A program made the position numbers and the translations under genes. Positions 22,865-34,288 of a DNA stretch of 64,000 nucleotides are shown in pieces. The notes below the pieces were generated by a model. It had not been told where the DNA came from. It did not search any database and saw only the letters and a list, made by a program, of their open reading frames with translations. The DNA is taken from contig NC_085141.1 in NCBI RefSeq assembly GCF_024139115.2, forward strand, positions 368,985,925-369,049,924, written 5' to 3'. Position 1 is the stretch's first letter, and each line of letters begins with the position of its first letter. This DNA comes from Armigeres subalbatus. Its lineage: Eukaryota; Arthropoda; Insecta; Diptera; Culicidae.

Positions 22865-23258
22865 GGCCCTCCTTAGCCGTGCGGTAAGACGCGCGGCTAC
22901 AAAGCAAGACCATGCTGAGGGTGGCTGGGTTCGATTCCCGGTGCCGGTCTAGGCAATTTTCGGATTGGAAATTGTCTCGACTTCCCTGGGCATAAAAGTA
23001 TCATCGTGCTAGCCTCATGATATACGAATGCAAAAATGGTAACCTGGCATAGAAACCTAGCAGTTAATAACTTTGTAGGAGATTTCTCAGTCTAATTTAA
23101 TTAAGACGGCTAGTTAGGGCTATGCCAAACTAGCCGTCTTAATTAAATTAGACTGAGAAAGCCAGCAGTTAATAACTGTGGAAGTGCTTAATGAACACTA
23201 ACACTAACCTCTGTCCCAGTGTGGGGATGTAATGCCAATAAGAAGAAGAAGAAGAAGA
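22865..23258 (+). mobile_element. Feilai-like SINE interrupted by a palindrome
   Basis: It starts GGCCCTCCTTAGCC with A-box-like and B-box sequences and ends in six GAA/AAG triplets. CCTATATTG occurs just before it (22855-22863) and just after it (23262-23270), a probable target duplication. The body matches 16309-16595 except for an inserted palindrome at 23083-23160 with its surrounding duplication. It lies inside the MITE at 22454-23740. Confidence 0.92.
23083..23160. repeat. Perfect 33-bp inverted repeat inserted in the SINE
   Basis: Two 33-base arms (23083-23115 and 23128-23160) are exact reverse complements around a 12-base loop AGGGCTATGCCA. The SINE sequence AGCAGTTAATAACT is present on both sides (23059-23072 and 23164-23177), so the insertion duplicated about 14 bases of target. 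It looks like a tiny fold-back element; a replication template switch is the alternative. Confidence 0.85.
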
Positions 23259-23959
23259 TCACCTATATTGCCATCTTTGCCTATATGGATTCCCATTATG
23301 CGTTCTTCTTAATGCGTTGCACTCAGTGTTTTGTCATTGATTTTCGTCCATTGTTACGTCCACAGTGTTTTTGTGACACCTCTCTTTAGTCCCTAGTTTA
23401 ATGCGTGCCTACGTTATTGGCTTTCCTATAAATGGTATATCATATGCATTCGCATTGTGTGACTTATCCAGTATATTTTATGCTTCGCGTTTCATTGCGT
23501 TTTACAAAATGCCTCGTATGTATGTATTATCCTTCTCCAGAAACCTGTTCCATTCTCCTTCCCAACTTCACTTCCTTTCCCTTTTCCGTAAGATAAATGA
23601 TGAGAAAGGCAAATGGGACAAATCTCCCAAATTGAGGGGAACGTGCCTCATGAGAAGACGTTCTGATACCTGATACCTATGTTGCCTCCACATTGTACTT
23701 ATTCGCTATTATATATATGCGACTTTGTATTGGCTGGGTATCCCGCGGACTTCGCGTAAGTGTCTCTGCTTACGGGTCCGCCACCTCCGTTTTTTGCCCT
23801 TCATACAGCAGTGCATTAAAAGCAAAATGGTAATTGAATTCGACTATAATTAATTAATCACACTACTGGGTGGAGCCGTATGCAGACCAAGACTCAAGCC
23901 AGGATGGTGGATAACTACGTGCACACATACATACTTTAAAAAAAATCAACAAAATTCTA

Positions 23960-24300
23960 CTGGATTTTTCCAGGTATCCATAAGATATTCCAATCCCTTG
24001 GAACTTCATCTAGTAATTCCTTCAGAATTTCCTCCGCCGTTTCTTTCCGAAATTCAAGGACGAATTTTCAAATATCTTCCAAAGAAACTCCCAAAGGATA
24101 TATCGACATTCTTAAATTTCTTAAAGAATTTCTTTGGACATTCCTCCAAAAATTCCTCCGGAATTTCCTCCAGTGGTTCCTTCAAACAATGCTCTAGCAA
24201 TTACTGCGGAAAATAGCCAGAAATTCCTCAGGACTATAAGAATTTTCTTCAGAACTTCCTCCAGGTCTTGTTTCGGAAAGTATTTCAAGAAAACCAAAAA
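23960..24300. repeat. Degenerate GGAATTCCTCC-type repeat tract
   Basis: Diverged GGAATTCCT/AAATTCCTCC copies on a scale like the half-unit of the 24-bp array. Short Pro/Ser-rich frames (24134-24325) only reflect the repeat. Confidence 0.55.
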
Positions 24301-24395
24301 AAAATCTCTGGGAATTGTTTATTAAAATAAATCGAAACTAGTTTTTTAGAACAGTTCTGGCAATTTAAGTACAAGGAGTAGTGAAGGAAATTTGG

Positions 24396-24467
24396 TGGGT
24401 CACGTGCCCCATCGTGCTCCAGCTCAAGAAGCCAATTCACCATTTTTGCATTCACATATCACGATGC
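24396..24467. repeat. TGGGTCACGTG motif plus SINE scrap
   Basis: TGGGTCACGTGCCCCATCG followed by GCTCCAGCTC is the third copy of a motif also found at 21401 and 21524. It is followed by CACCATTTTTGCATTCACAT and CACGATGCTA, which resembles the middle of the SINE on the minus strand. Confidence 0.5.
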
Positions 24468-24469
24468 TA

Positions 24470-24681
24470 CACTCTAACTTTCACTTACTCAGTGACTGAG
24501 TAAAATTGTATTGCCCTCTCTTTTCTTCTCATGGAAATTTTACTTAGTTTTCGTCAAAAACAGGATTACTCATAGCTATGAGTAGTCCCGCTTTTGGCGG
24601 GAACTGAGTAAAATTTCCATGAGAAGAAAAGAGAGGGCAATACAATTTTACTCAGTCACTGAGTAAGTGAAAGTTAGCGTG
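24470..24681. mobile_element. Palindromic TA MITE with 80-bp arms
   Basis: TA (24468-24469 and 24682-24683) flanks inverted arms of about 80 bp that differ at only two positions by eye. They begin CAC(T/G)CTAACTTTCACTTAC and include the nested palindrome TTACTCAGTGACTGAGTAA. The loop contains a further palindrome ACTCATAGCTATGAGT. The near-identity of the arms suggests recent insertion. No coding capacity. Confidence 0.9.
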
Positions 24682-24843
24682 TAACATAGTGGTACGCCAT
24701 GTCCAGGAAAGTTAAAAAAAATCCTACCAGACTGGCAATCCAATTGTTGACTTGTAGCACTAGACCAATTAAAAAATATGTTTAAAGATGATGAACCACC
24801 CAATGCGACCAAGATGAGGTTTTCCCGCATGTAGCTACATATG

Positions 24844-27445
24844 TAGGCTGACCATACGTACCGTATTTAAGGTGATTATGCAATCAAGTCATGTGGTGTA
24901 TTTCAAATTCACCACACGGTTTTCTACTCCTCCTAGTATCAAAAGATCAAATCTAGCGTAATAATTTTCGTACAATGCTGAAATTGAAGTCGATTGTTTA
25001 GCAAACGCAATCAAGCGATCTACGAATGTTTCATCCCCATGGGCATTGTGGTTCTCTCAATTCGTGCTCTTGAAAAATCACAATAAAAAGCACGTGGTTT
25101 CCAAGATGGCCGATTTGTGACTTTGTTGTATAACCACCTTAACGGGACAGTCCCGTTTTTTAGACCTACTTGTGCTGTCCCGTCGTAATCTGAAAAATCC
25201 TCAATTTGTCCCGTTTTTTTATTGATTCTTCCAAGGACCTCCAAAATATTTTTTAAACAAATTTATTCTTTAAAGCAGGAATCTGAAATCAAATACATGG
25301 GAAGTGATTTTTTGTATCTTTATTAGAGAGATTTGCAGCCCTCGGCTGGCTCATCTCTTAACAAAAAAAGTGGACGAAACCCATAAAAAAGTGTGAGATG
25401 TTATGTTATTATTAGTGTTGCTTTTAAAAGAACGCTATCTATGCCGTTTTGAATTTTCTATTGATCGACTTTTCTTATGATTTTTAACAGTTAATGATAA
25501 CAGGGAGATTTTTTAATACAGTTTCATTTCAATATTTTTTTTTGCTTATTCGGGAGGCATTAAAATTTGGCCAATTTTATCAGTGGATTGAACGGAATTA
25601 GTAACTTGGTAAGCAAGTAGGGGAACTGTTCCGTTTTTCATCTCACTGAACATATATTCACCTCATCGCAAAACAAAGAAATACAGCACCAATCTCGACG
25701 CTTCTTTTTGCTAACACGCGTGCTTACTGGTGAAAAAAAAATCAAAAAATTAGAAACAAACCAAATTCCTTTTCATTGCTTTGTGTTCAATGGGATAGAA
25801 ATAGGAGCTATATGATGAAGTACCGTAAGCCTCAACGTCAATAAAATATAACGCACCCGGGTAGAGGTGAATAACAAACAAATAACATAATAATAACAAA
25901 TTTTGCTATGATATCAGATTTAGTTATTCCTATGTTATTTATAAATAACATAAAATAGTATCCCAACAACAAATTTTGTTATAATAGTAAAATTAGTTAT
26001 TTATAAGTTATTGCAAAAAGGAGCAGAACAACAAATAAAGAACAAATTTTGCAATCATAGCAAAGTTTGTTATTAATTTACCATTTGCATTTTCAACATA
26101 TCAATAATAACTGATTTTGATATTTTCTTTTCCTCATATATTTTGCTATTGGTTTGTTATTATAATAGAAAAACGAGTTATTTATGAGTTATTTGCTAGA
26201 GCAATGTCTGTTAATATTTTTGCTATTTTAGCAACTATATCAAACAAAGTAATATCATATTTTGCTATTCAGTTATTCATATATTAATAGTAAAATTTGA
26301 TATTATTTTGCTGTTTTCTTCTACCCGGGCAGGGACAGACATTATAATTTTCAGATGAAATTCATTTTCAATTATTCTTTTTGAAACTTCCGAAGTGAGA
26401 AATTCCTTTTTTTAATCACATATCACACATATTTTAATCACATATTTAACCACATATTTTCCAATCATTTGGTTCTTTTCGAAACATTAAGAATTATTCA
26501 AAGTCTTTCTGAATAATTCTGAATATTTCTAAATCATTCAGACCAGGCTAATTTACACACCAGGAGCTTGTCTGCAAATTTCGCTTTCATGTGTGTGATC
26601 AGGATTTATTATGATATTCCGTTATGAAAAAATATAAATTCGTACCGATTTAAAGTACAATCCTGCAGAAATCTCTGTGAGTCAGAGATGTAAACCAGAC
26701 CATAAATTGGCCAGGATTTTTTTTTCTTTTCGGGCGAAATTGCATAAGTCTTGCTTTTTTTTGGAGCACATGAGAACAAAATCAATGGACAAGATTCCCA
26801 AGGTGTGAGGCTGCTTTTAGCGTCATTTAAATCAATTTCTAACAAAAAGGACTGTGATTGTGATTAGATTTGACATTTACTCTCATGCGCCAACCATATT
26901 CATGGAAATCATTACAATTATATTTTTATTGAAGTTCTTTCCTTGTTTAGATTCTTCTTCCACAGATTTTTCCCACTATTATTAATGAAAAAGGGATTTT
27001 TCCAAAACCGGCCTTAAGCAGGATACTGTGACTATTGTTTGTTATTTTCAATTGTTCAGAATTGGAAAAAAATTTGAAATGTCAATAATAAAATCCTTAA
27101 TGCGTATCTAAGAGTAGATAAATAAAAAAATTTCAAAATTTTACGTTTTTTAAATATTGAACGATGCATAATTTTCGGTTCCTTTTTGCTTTTGTTCGAA
27201 TTTGAAAAGTGAAATATTTTAATTTTAGTATTTTTCCAAAACTAACTTAATACAATAAAATGTTATGGTTGTGAATGATTCACTTTAAAATATTTCTAAT
27301 TTCTTATAGTTAAGCCTTAAGAAAGTTAAGCCCATAATTTTTGAAATTTCCACAGCTATTAAATTTTGCAACAAGGGTTTTTTACATGTCCCGTTTTGCA
27401 AGCGCATTTGTCCCGTTTTTTCACCGAAATGATTTGGTCAGCCTA
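24844..27445. mobile_element. 2.6-kb hAT-like non-autonomous element
   Basis: Inverted ends TAGGCTGACCA / TGGTCAGCCTA are flanked by exact 8-bp duplications TACATATG (24836-24843 and 27446-27453), the hAT signature. GTCCCGTTTT motifs occur near both ends (about 25145-25220 and 27390-27420), as subterminal repeats often do. The interior is AT-rich and lacks any frame long enough for a transposase, so it is non-autonomous or a deletion derivative. A smaller element (25856-26329) is nested inside. Confidence 0.83.
25856..26329. mobile_element. AT-rich MITE with CCCGGGTAGA ends, nested
   Basis: It begins CCCGGGTAGAGGTGAATAAC and ends with the inverted GTTTTCTTCTACCCGGG. Between them are repeated AATAACAAATTTTGCTA-type motifs in both senses. 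It lies inside the hAT-like element at 24844-27445. I could not identify a clear target duplication. Confidence 0.65.
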
Positions 27446-27453
27446 TACATATG

Positions 27454-30400
27454 AGATTAAAAGTTCATCGCTACGCTCGATGATTTGTAGATCTGTATCC
27501 AAGAAGTTCTTGGATAACCTAACATTAACACGCCAATGCGGGTAAAAGATAAAAGCAAACAAATGTGCTAAAGATATAATAGCAAGTATAACAGCTATTT
27601 AATTAATGCCTGATAGGATGCCTTGGTTCGGCAGATGCAAACGCACCACACACTGTGATTTTTGTGTTTGGCCAATCATCGGCGTGAAATACGAAATTCG
27701 GCGGCGTGGAGCCAACCAGCGTCGGCGTACGTCAATAAGTGTCGGCGGCGGCGCACAGGTCTACTTCTGGACACAAGTGAAACAATTTGGCACAATTGAT
27801 TGTCGAAAACTGATACATTTCTCTAATCCGGTAGAAAACATTTGCTGCAAATCTGGTCAAGCCTTTCGAAAGACATTTTCGAGCCTACAGTTCCTCGACA
27901 CCGTTTACTGATATAAATAATGTTCATTATCTGCTTGCAACATTCGACCACCGATTGTGAAAACAATAACCGAAAATTCTATGTCCTGGTCCGTAAAAAC
28001 AGAATAAAAATAAGCACAAAAAATAGGATTGTTAAAACGCAATAAAATCATGTTTAGTTTTTCTTTTAAAAATTTCAGCCATTCTGTAAAACTAAACGCC
28101 ATTCTGAAAAAAATGTATTTTACTTTGATTTATTTGAAAATGTATGGAATATTTCCTGGCCCGCCAGTAAGTAGTCATTCTGAAAATTGGCCTGTGGCTT
28201 GAAAAGGTTGGGCAGGCTTGACTTAAACTTTATGACGGAACAGAGAAACAGAACAATAATTTAACTCATTACGAAGGTAATATGACTACTAAGTGATTCA
28301 ATCCAGTTCTATTTTCGTAATTTAGATCTCCAACTATTCCAGGTTCATCCGCCATTCATTGGTGCGTCCTTCGCATTGGATGCGGTCACAACCTTCTACC
28401 TTCGTCTACTGCACTCCGTCATCCAGCGTAGTTGCACTGCATTGATCGACCGTTCGCATCTGCATTTTCTTTGTCATTCGTTGGATAGTTCTGTGGCCTA
28501 CGAGAAGATGAAACTCATCTCTCCTTCCTTCCGTTGTTCACCTTTCGTTCGCCGTAGATGTCGATTAGTGCATCAACCTCGCGGATATGCGGAAAAAAGG
28601 GTAAAATTCCCCACCGACTGGGGAGCACACGCAGCTGAGCAATTTCGCAGTTGAATCAGCTGGTTGCAAAAAGAATGAAAACCTTGATCGCTTTGTCCAC
28701 CATCGCATCGTGCACAGCGAGATGCGATGCAATGGAGAATATCTTCCACGGGAGCAGTCAGTCGGTATTGTCGCAGCACGATCGATCGATGGCTGCTGAC
28801 CAAACACCGCCACGTGCTCACTGCGCCATGGCATTGTTATCTCCGGCAGTGTAAAAATGCATCACCCCCGGATGGGGGAAATGAACGAATGTCACACAGC
28901 GTACTACAATTATGGCGCTTTTAATGCCAGACGCTAGCGATACTTTCCTCATTGTTCATCATACTTCCCGTTTCTTTGTGTAATCAGTTGCTCGTTCGTT
29001 CGTTCGACAACCGGAGATCCCGGCACTCAATGACAATGACAAGGCCAGATTATTGGAAATTTCAACACTTAGTGTTGATTGACGTTTTTTCGACATTTGA
29101 AGAAGAATCCGCCTTATTCTGATTAATCCATCCGAAAAATCCCACACATTTCGCACAGAACCCACTTCCTAATTGCATTGTTAGGTTGGATAACACCTCG
29201 GCATCACCGTCATCAAAATTGATGACTCCACTAAAGTTGTGTGTTCACCGTTGTTAAAATGGGATAAGTAATTAACCACCCCTCAGTCTCGCGCAATTAA
29301 TTATCGTAAACCAAACCATTGGCGTGCGATCGCTACAACCACAGCTACAAAGATTGACGGGTCGCGCAGGTCTTCGCGCAGTGGATGATAGCCTAGGGCC
29401 CCCCGATCCATTACGATCATCACACGCCGACTCGACTCTAGCAGCCAGCAGCATGATTCATCTTTCCGTGCGCGATCCAGCGGCAGAATCTCCGTCGTCA
29501 TCCTGCGACGGTCCCGCCGTACATGAGCTTTTATTTGTTTTGATTCTGATCGTTAATTTGCCCGTTTCTGCACGTTTTCCGTTTATGGACGAGCCAAGCG
29601 GAATATCATCCAACAACGACAGACGTGTGGCGTCTTAATGCGTTGGACGTAGGTATTCGCGATTTCCTGGAACGGATGATCACCCGGCACCGGTGGGAGG
29701 TGGCGGAGAAAGAGATCATTAGTTGACGCATGACCACCTGTTGCAGGGACGGCACCTACCAAGTGCGGCGAGATTCAGGGGATTAGTCATGCAAGTTTTT
29801 GTTAGAACTGTAGGTATGGTAAGCATCTGATTCATATTTCAATATTTGAGGAAAGCATTTGAAACGCTCTTCGAAGTAAAGGCCGGGTGGAACTTATTCA
29901 TGAATACTCAACGTTGTGGTCAGCAATATAGTCGACTATTCAATAGATTACGATCAGTTTCTGATGATTTTGGTTTATGGGGACATAAATCGTTGAAACC
30001 GGTCTCAAATCCATATATTAATTAGGCAACTCTGTTAACTGTTAACAGTTATTGAAGTGGCTTTTACAAAATACGTGAGTCGTGAATAATACTACGTTTA
30101 TACTGCAGGGCCTCGTAAAATAACCTTCTACCTAATCAATCCATTTTGTTTGCGCATCTTGTCTTTCTGTATAAAATAAGCGAATCACTATTAAAATTTA
30201 TTTCCAAATTATTGTTGTGAGTTTTGGTTACATAACCTGTTCAACGCATCCGTTCGATTTTCGCGGAATGGCCAGTATAGACAAAAGCGGTTGGAAGACA
30301 GTTTAGGTATTGTGATGTGTTTGCTGATTTTATTGATTAGTTCATATTTCAAACGTGGGTGCTTCTATACATGATCTTTTTGAATATGTTCAATGTTTAC

Positions 30401-30500
30401 ATGAAATAATTATAATGTTCATATTATTCGTGAGTATATATTGCCATCCCCGCTATTAATACCGTTTCTGCTTTTCTACTCACTCCAACCAAATGGTTTG
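27454..30500. other. Largest unique-looking interval, no gene recognised
   Basis: GC rises at 27600-27910, 28320-28900 and 29280-29760, where open frames of 60-104 codons occur on both strands. None carries a domain I recognise and no pair of splice sites is convincing. This is the part of the window most like host regulatory, untranslated or intronic DNA, so exons too short to see may be here. Confidence 0.35.
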
Positions 30501-30585
30501 ATTTGTCGTAAGACGAGTTAGTATTTACCCATTTAATTCCATCAAGTAATGAAAGTAAAGACATTCAACTAAAGAGCTCAAATTG
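30501..30585. mobile_element. Copy D of the palindromic-repeat family, remnant
   Basis: TTTGTCGTAAGACGAGTTAG, AATTCCATCAAGTAATG and GACATTCAACTAAAGAGCTC follow in order, matching the ends of the family at 3492-3672 and 58672-58957 with the middle deleted. It is old and degenerate. Confidence 0.45.
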
Positions 30586-30654
30586 AATATGTTTTCGAAA
30601 GACATGATCTTATTTTGGTTAAACGGAAAAATCTCTTTCTCTTCATAGTGCCAT

Positions 30655-30750
30655 ATAGAGCACTGCACGAACTGCTTTGTCTCTTTGTCGCTGCAAAGAT
30701 ATTAGAAAACAATAAGGCCATGTATGAAGAACGAAAGAGAAAGAATTTTT
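30655..30750. mobile_element. TAGGGCACTGCACGGA-type MITE, copy 1 (degraded)
   Basis: TAGAGCACTGCACGAACTGC and TTGTCTCTTTGTCGCTGC are followed by ACAATAAGGCCATG and ACGAAAGAGAAAG, the layout of the better copies at 32800-32924 and 54143-54266. The right inverted end is lost just before the hAT-like element that begins at 30763. Confidence 0.65.
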
Positions 30751-31404
30751 TTTAGTATATGCTATAAAGTGACCAGACGTCCTGGATTCAGGATTATGCG
30801 GGACAATCCCGGATTCAGCCTACCTGTCCCGCATTTCCAGGGGTCCCGGATACTATGATGAATTTGTGAAATCAGTAGAAAATAGGATATCTGGAAAATT
30901 TGTAACAGATTCGAACAATTAGAAGAAAAAACTGGAGAGTCTTCTTAACCTGGCGAATAAAGTTTTGATTACTTTGAAGAATCCAGCCAGTTTCCGTAAG
31001 TATAAAAGAATCTAGGGATTCTTAAGGATCAACAAAAGTTAAGTTGTTTTCTCAGACTCTGGATTACGCAGAAATATCAGGAAACTGAAGCATTTAAATT
31101 ACCAGGATGGTCTAGAGAATGCGGAAATATAAGGAATTTGTATGATCTACGGAAACTGAAATATCTGTAGATATTCTGAAAAGTTCAAGTCATGACAATG
31201 ATTTGAATCGTAAGGACTTGAGCTAGCTCCAAAAACTGGAAAATTGATTACCAGAAAATGTGTAACATTTGGAGCATCCTTAATTCTGCAAAGATTTCAT
31301 AAAAAGCAGAAAACGGCTTAAACATCCGGACAGTATCCAGTAGATGCATTATACTATACACTGAGAGAAATGGATGATACGATTTTCATAGGACTGATCA
31401 AATG

Positions 31405-31720
31405 AGCGGAAAGGATCGTTTGGCCGAAAGTCATTCAACCAAAAGCCATCCCTCCAAATGCCACTTGGTTGAATATCGCGTTTAGCTGAAAATCTTCTAG
31501 CTGAATTTCGTTTGGTCGAAACGGAGATTAGGCCAAAACGGTTTGGCCGAAAATGTCGTTTGGCCAAAGAGAACATACGGCTTAAAGGGAAACAACATTT
31601 TCGACCAAATGGCCTTTTCTGCCAAATGACTTTTTCGGCCAAATGTCATATTTGAATTTTCGGTCAATTGATCTGTCCGGCGAAAACGATTTAATGGCCT
31701 TCGGCCAAATGGTTTCAACC
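31405..31720. repeat. Degenerate CGTTTGGCCGAAAATG tandem repeat
   Basis: About fifteen imperfect copies of a 16-22 bp motif such as TTTGGCCGAAAATGTCG, AAATGGCCTTTTCTGCC and ACTTTTTCGGCC. The motif appears in both senses, so the tract can fold on itself. Open frames here mirror the repeat. Confidence 0.75.
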
Positions 31721-31907
31721 GTAATACTTTTGAAAAGAACAACACTCTTCCCCAGCTACCCAACAAGATGATTTTTTGAAACGTCGATGGGTGTGTGATC
31801 ACTCTCACGTGCCTCTTAATCATGATGTCCATGGTTCGAGTACAGATTACATTTTGTTTTAAATATAATATTCTAAGCATTTTATAAGTTTGTATTATTG
31901 AATGCAC

Positions 31908-32470
31908 TCTAAAAACCCAGATTAATCCACCTAGCGGCGATGGTGCCTTTCTCGTGCATCATAAAATGTACTGATAAAATCACATAGGGAAGGTCAAAAA
32001 AGCACTTTAGGGGGATAGATCGCATATTTTCTATCATTTTGCATGTTTTTGCATTAATTACTATGCATTTCCACCATTCTTGAAAAACAAATTTTTTTTT
32101 CGATTTTGAAATTTTTTTTCCAAGGGGAGACCCTTGGGAAAAAACAATGATTTTTCAATAATTCCGAAATGCAATGTCCGATCAGGCCAATTTTCAATAG
32201 CAAACAATGGGACCGCATTCCCGGTCGACTGCAACTTGTTGCGAGTAAATCGGGTAATGCTAAGTTCCAAAAAGTGTGTCTACAAAATTTGTACACATAC
32301 ACACATACACACACACACACATACATACATACGCACAAACAGACATCACCTCAATTCGTCGAGCTGAGTCGATTGGTATATAACACTATGGGTCTCCGAG
32401 CCTTCTATAAAAAGTTTGGTTTTGGAGTGAAATTATAGCCTTTACGTATACTTAGTATACGAGAAAGGCA
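31908..32470 (+). mobile_element. Interspersed repeat with GCCTTTCTCGT / ACGAGAAAGGC ends
   Basis: It begins AAAAACCCAGATTAATCC, then GGTGCCTTTCTCGT, and ends with the inverted ATACGAGAAAGGCA. A related left terminus, reversed, is at about 48547-48597, and the AGAAAGGCA end also appears near 4845. An AC/ACAT microsatellite lies at 32297-32335. The class is unclear: short inverted ends suggest a DNA element, but a retroelement 3' end is possible. It is nested in the hAT-like element at 30763-32747. Confidence 0.5.
32297..32335. repeat. AC/ACAT microsatellite
   Basis: Uninterrupted mixture of ACAC and ACATAC units; an ordinary simple-sequence repeat within the element at 31908-32470. Confidence 0.9.
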
Positions 32471-32799
32471 AAAAGAAAATCAACACGTTTTCTTATGTCA
32501 AAATTTCAATAATAAAATTTTATGATGCCCACATGATCAGTTTGCCTAGTGTACACATAAATTTATAATTCATTTTTTATTATCCAAAGAGTTCGATGTT
32601 TCTATGAAATCGAGTAATCAGCATCAGGCTGGATGTTTTGGTTGATAGGGAGTGATCCGTTCTGAAACGATTTGCTACGCTTTTAAAATTTATTGTGCGT
32701 AAGGTTAAAGTGTCCCGGATTGGCCCAAGAAAGTTCTGGTCACTTTAGTATATGCGGCTATCCTTGCATGCATCTAATCAAAGCATTCATGAACTTCAA

Positions 32800-32924
32800 T
32801 AGGGCACTGCACGGACTGCTTTGTCTCCTTCTCACTGCAAAGAAATTAGAAATCAACAAGGCCACTAAATGACAAATTTCATGAAGAACGAATGAGAAAG
32901 AGATTCGTCCGTGCAGTGCCCCAT
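32800..32924. mobile_element. TAGGGCACTGCACGGA-type MITE, copy 2
   Basis: It starts TAGGGCACTGCACGGACTGC and ends with inverted GTCCGTGCAGTGCCCCATA, about 125 bp in total. The middle has AACAAGGCCACTAAATG, shared with the other copies. The likely target is TA. Confidence 0.85.
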
Positions 32925-32949
32925 AGTTGGGACACCTTGGGGTTTTTTG

Positions 32950-34220
32950 ATTGTTTGAGTTAGTTAAATACCTTCAGCGTTTGTTAGTAGATTTACCCCT
33001 CAGCGTGTCAATTGGCGAGCAGCATGCCATGACCTGTCCTCTTCTTCAGATCTCCATGGTGTGCACACGCATCTACGGTGGGCCGCTACCACTCGATTTC
33101 GTTCCGGCTGTGTGTATGTGTATGTCTATTATGCCTTCTTCACTTTCCAAGCTTTGACTGACGGAAGTTCACTTGAAAACGCGTTTGAAAAAAATCGGTA
33201 GAATGTTTTCCATATGCATAAAAAATCAGCCGAAAAAAAACGTCGACCTGCGATCGCAGACTAGTGCGATCCTCTCATGAGCCGCTACCACTCGATTTCG
33301 TTTCGGCTATAGCTCATTTTATTTGGTGAGCAGAATTTAAGAAATTAGAGTTCCTTACCCTATCCCCAGCATAACATGCGTAGAGCTGCATTGGTTTGTC
33401 GATATTACTCGCAGGAAGCAGTTTTACCTGTATGTTTTAGGCCATGTAATGTGTATTCCATTAGAATTATAATCTGTTTGACAATCAGAAATTCTTACTC
33501 ATCATAGTTTTAAAACGCTATTTTAATAATTTAAAGTATCGAAGGCCAGCACTTATTTCAGTCACTGTGATTGATTTTCCGGCATAAATCAAGTCTCTTC
33601 GACAGACCAATTTTTCTTTTGTTCTCTCATTGTTTTCGGAACGGTGAAATGTGACGAAACCGATCGTTTCACGGTGTGTTTGATGACGTTTTTGAGACAG
33701 AAAATTAGCATCGCCAGGTTTCTAAAATTTTGATTTTACCGTTATAACTTTGATTTGTATTCAATCTATAACTCTATTGGTAAAAATTGCTTTTTTTACA
33801 AAATGCAAATTTGTTTTGCTGTATTTTTTAATGCAAACAAAACAAATAGAAAAGTAAAAAATGTTTTTATGAACTGCCTAAACTTCCTTCGTTTGCCAGC
33901 GAAACAATAGTCGATGTTGTTGTACATTAAGTTACGAATATTTAGCCTTTAAATACGCTGAAATTTAAGGAGTTTTCGTTTACGCGGAATTTTTCCAGTC
34001 ATTATTTACCACGTTTATTACCACGTGGAAAGATAGACAGACTCCCTTCCCGTTTCCTATGTACAAGCGTGTAAAACAATCTACACTTCCTCCCCGTTGC
34101 CCACATAGACATTTTATTTTTCAGCAAAAACAAATTTGATTTTGTGCAGTACAGTTTCATGTCACTTTTGTTTTGAGTGCATGTACAAAGGGTAACCGAT
34201 AACACAAAACGACTATGAAA
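32950..34220. other. No gene recognised; 32-bp direct repeat
   Basis: GCCGCTACCACTCGATTTCG is present at about 33081 and again at about 33281, followed in both by TT(C/T)CGGCT. Otherwise the interval is AT-rich and unremarkable. Confidence 0.5.
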
Positions 34221-34230
34221 ATGGGGGTCT

Positions 34231-34280
34231 GGGTCATTTGGCATAAAGGCCATTTGGCATAACGGACATTTGGCATAATT
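34231..34280. repeat. CATTTGGCATAACGGA tandem repeat, left block
   Basis: Three copies of a 16-17 bp motif CATTTGGCATAA(A/C)GG. The same motif, inverted, lies at 36176-36270, about 2 kb away. Confidence 0.8.
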
Positions 34281-34288
34281 TGAAACTG

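Larger units (their letters stand above)
22454..23740. mobile_element. TA-flanked MITE with about 55-bp inverted ends, host to a SINE
   Basis: The left end CCCAGCAAACACAAG continues through ATAGCGAATAAGTATACAAA to GTGGAGGC; the right end carries the same sequence inverted (GCCTCCACATTGTACTTATT, then GGCTGGG), and TA lies outside both ends (22454-22455, 23739-23740). This fits a Tc1/mariner-type non-autonomous element. A GAATATGTT..TTTTTACTTAG segment is directly repeated at about 22645-22705 and 22804-22852. A SINE is inserted at 22865-23258. There is no transposase frame. Confidence 0.75.
30763..32747. mobile_element. 2.0-kb hAT-like non-autonomous element
   Basis: Ends TATAAAGTGACCAGA and (inverted) TCTGGTCACTTTA lie within exact 8-bp duplications GTATATGC (30755-30762 and 32748-32755). 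GTCCCGGAT-type motifs lie near both ends. No transposase frame is present. It contains a degenerate TTTGGCC repeat (31405-31720) and another repeat element (31908-32470). Confidence 0.85.
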
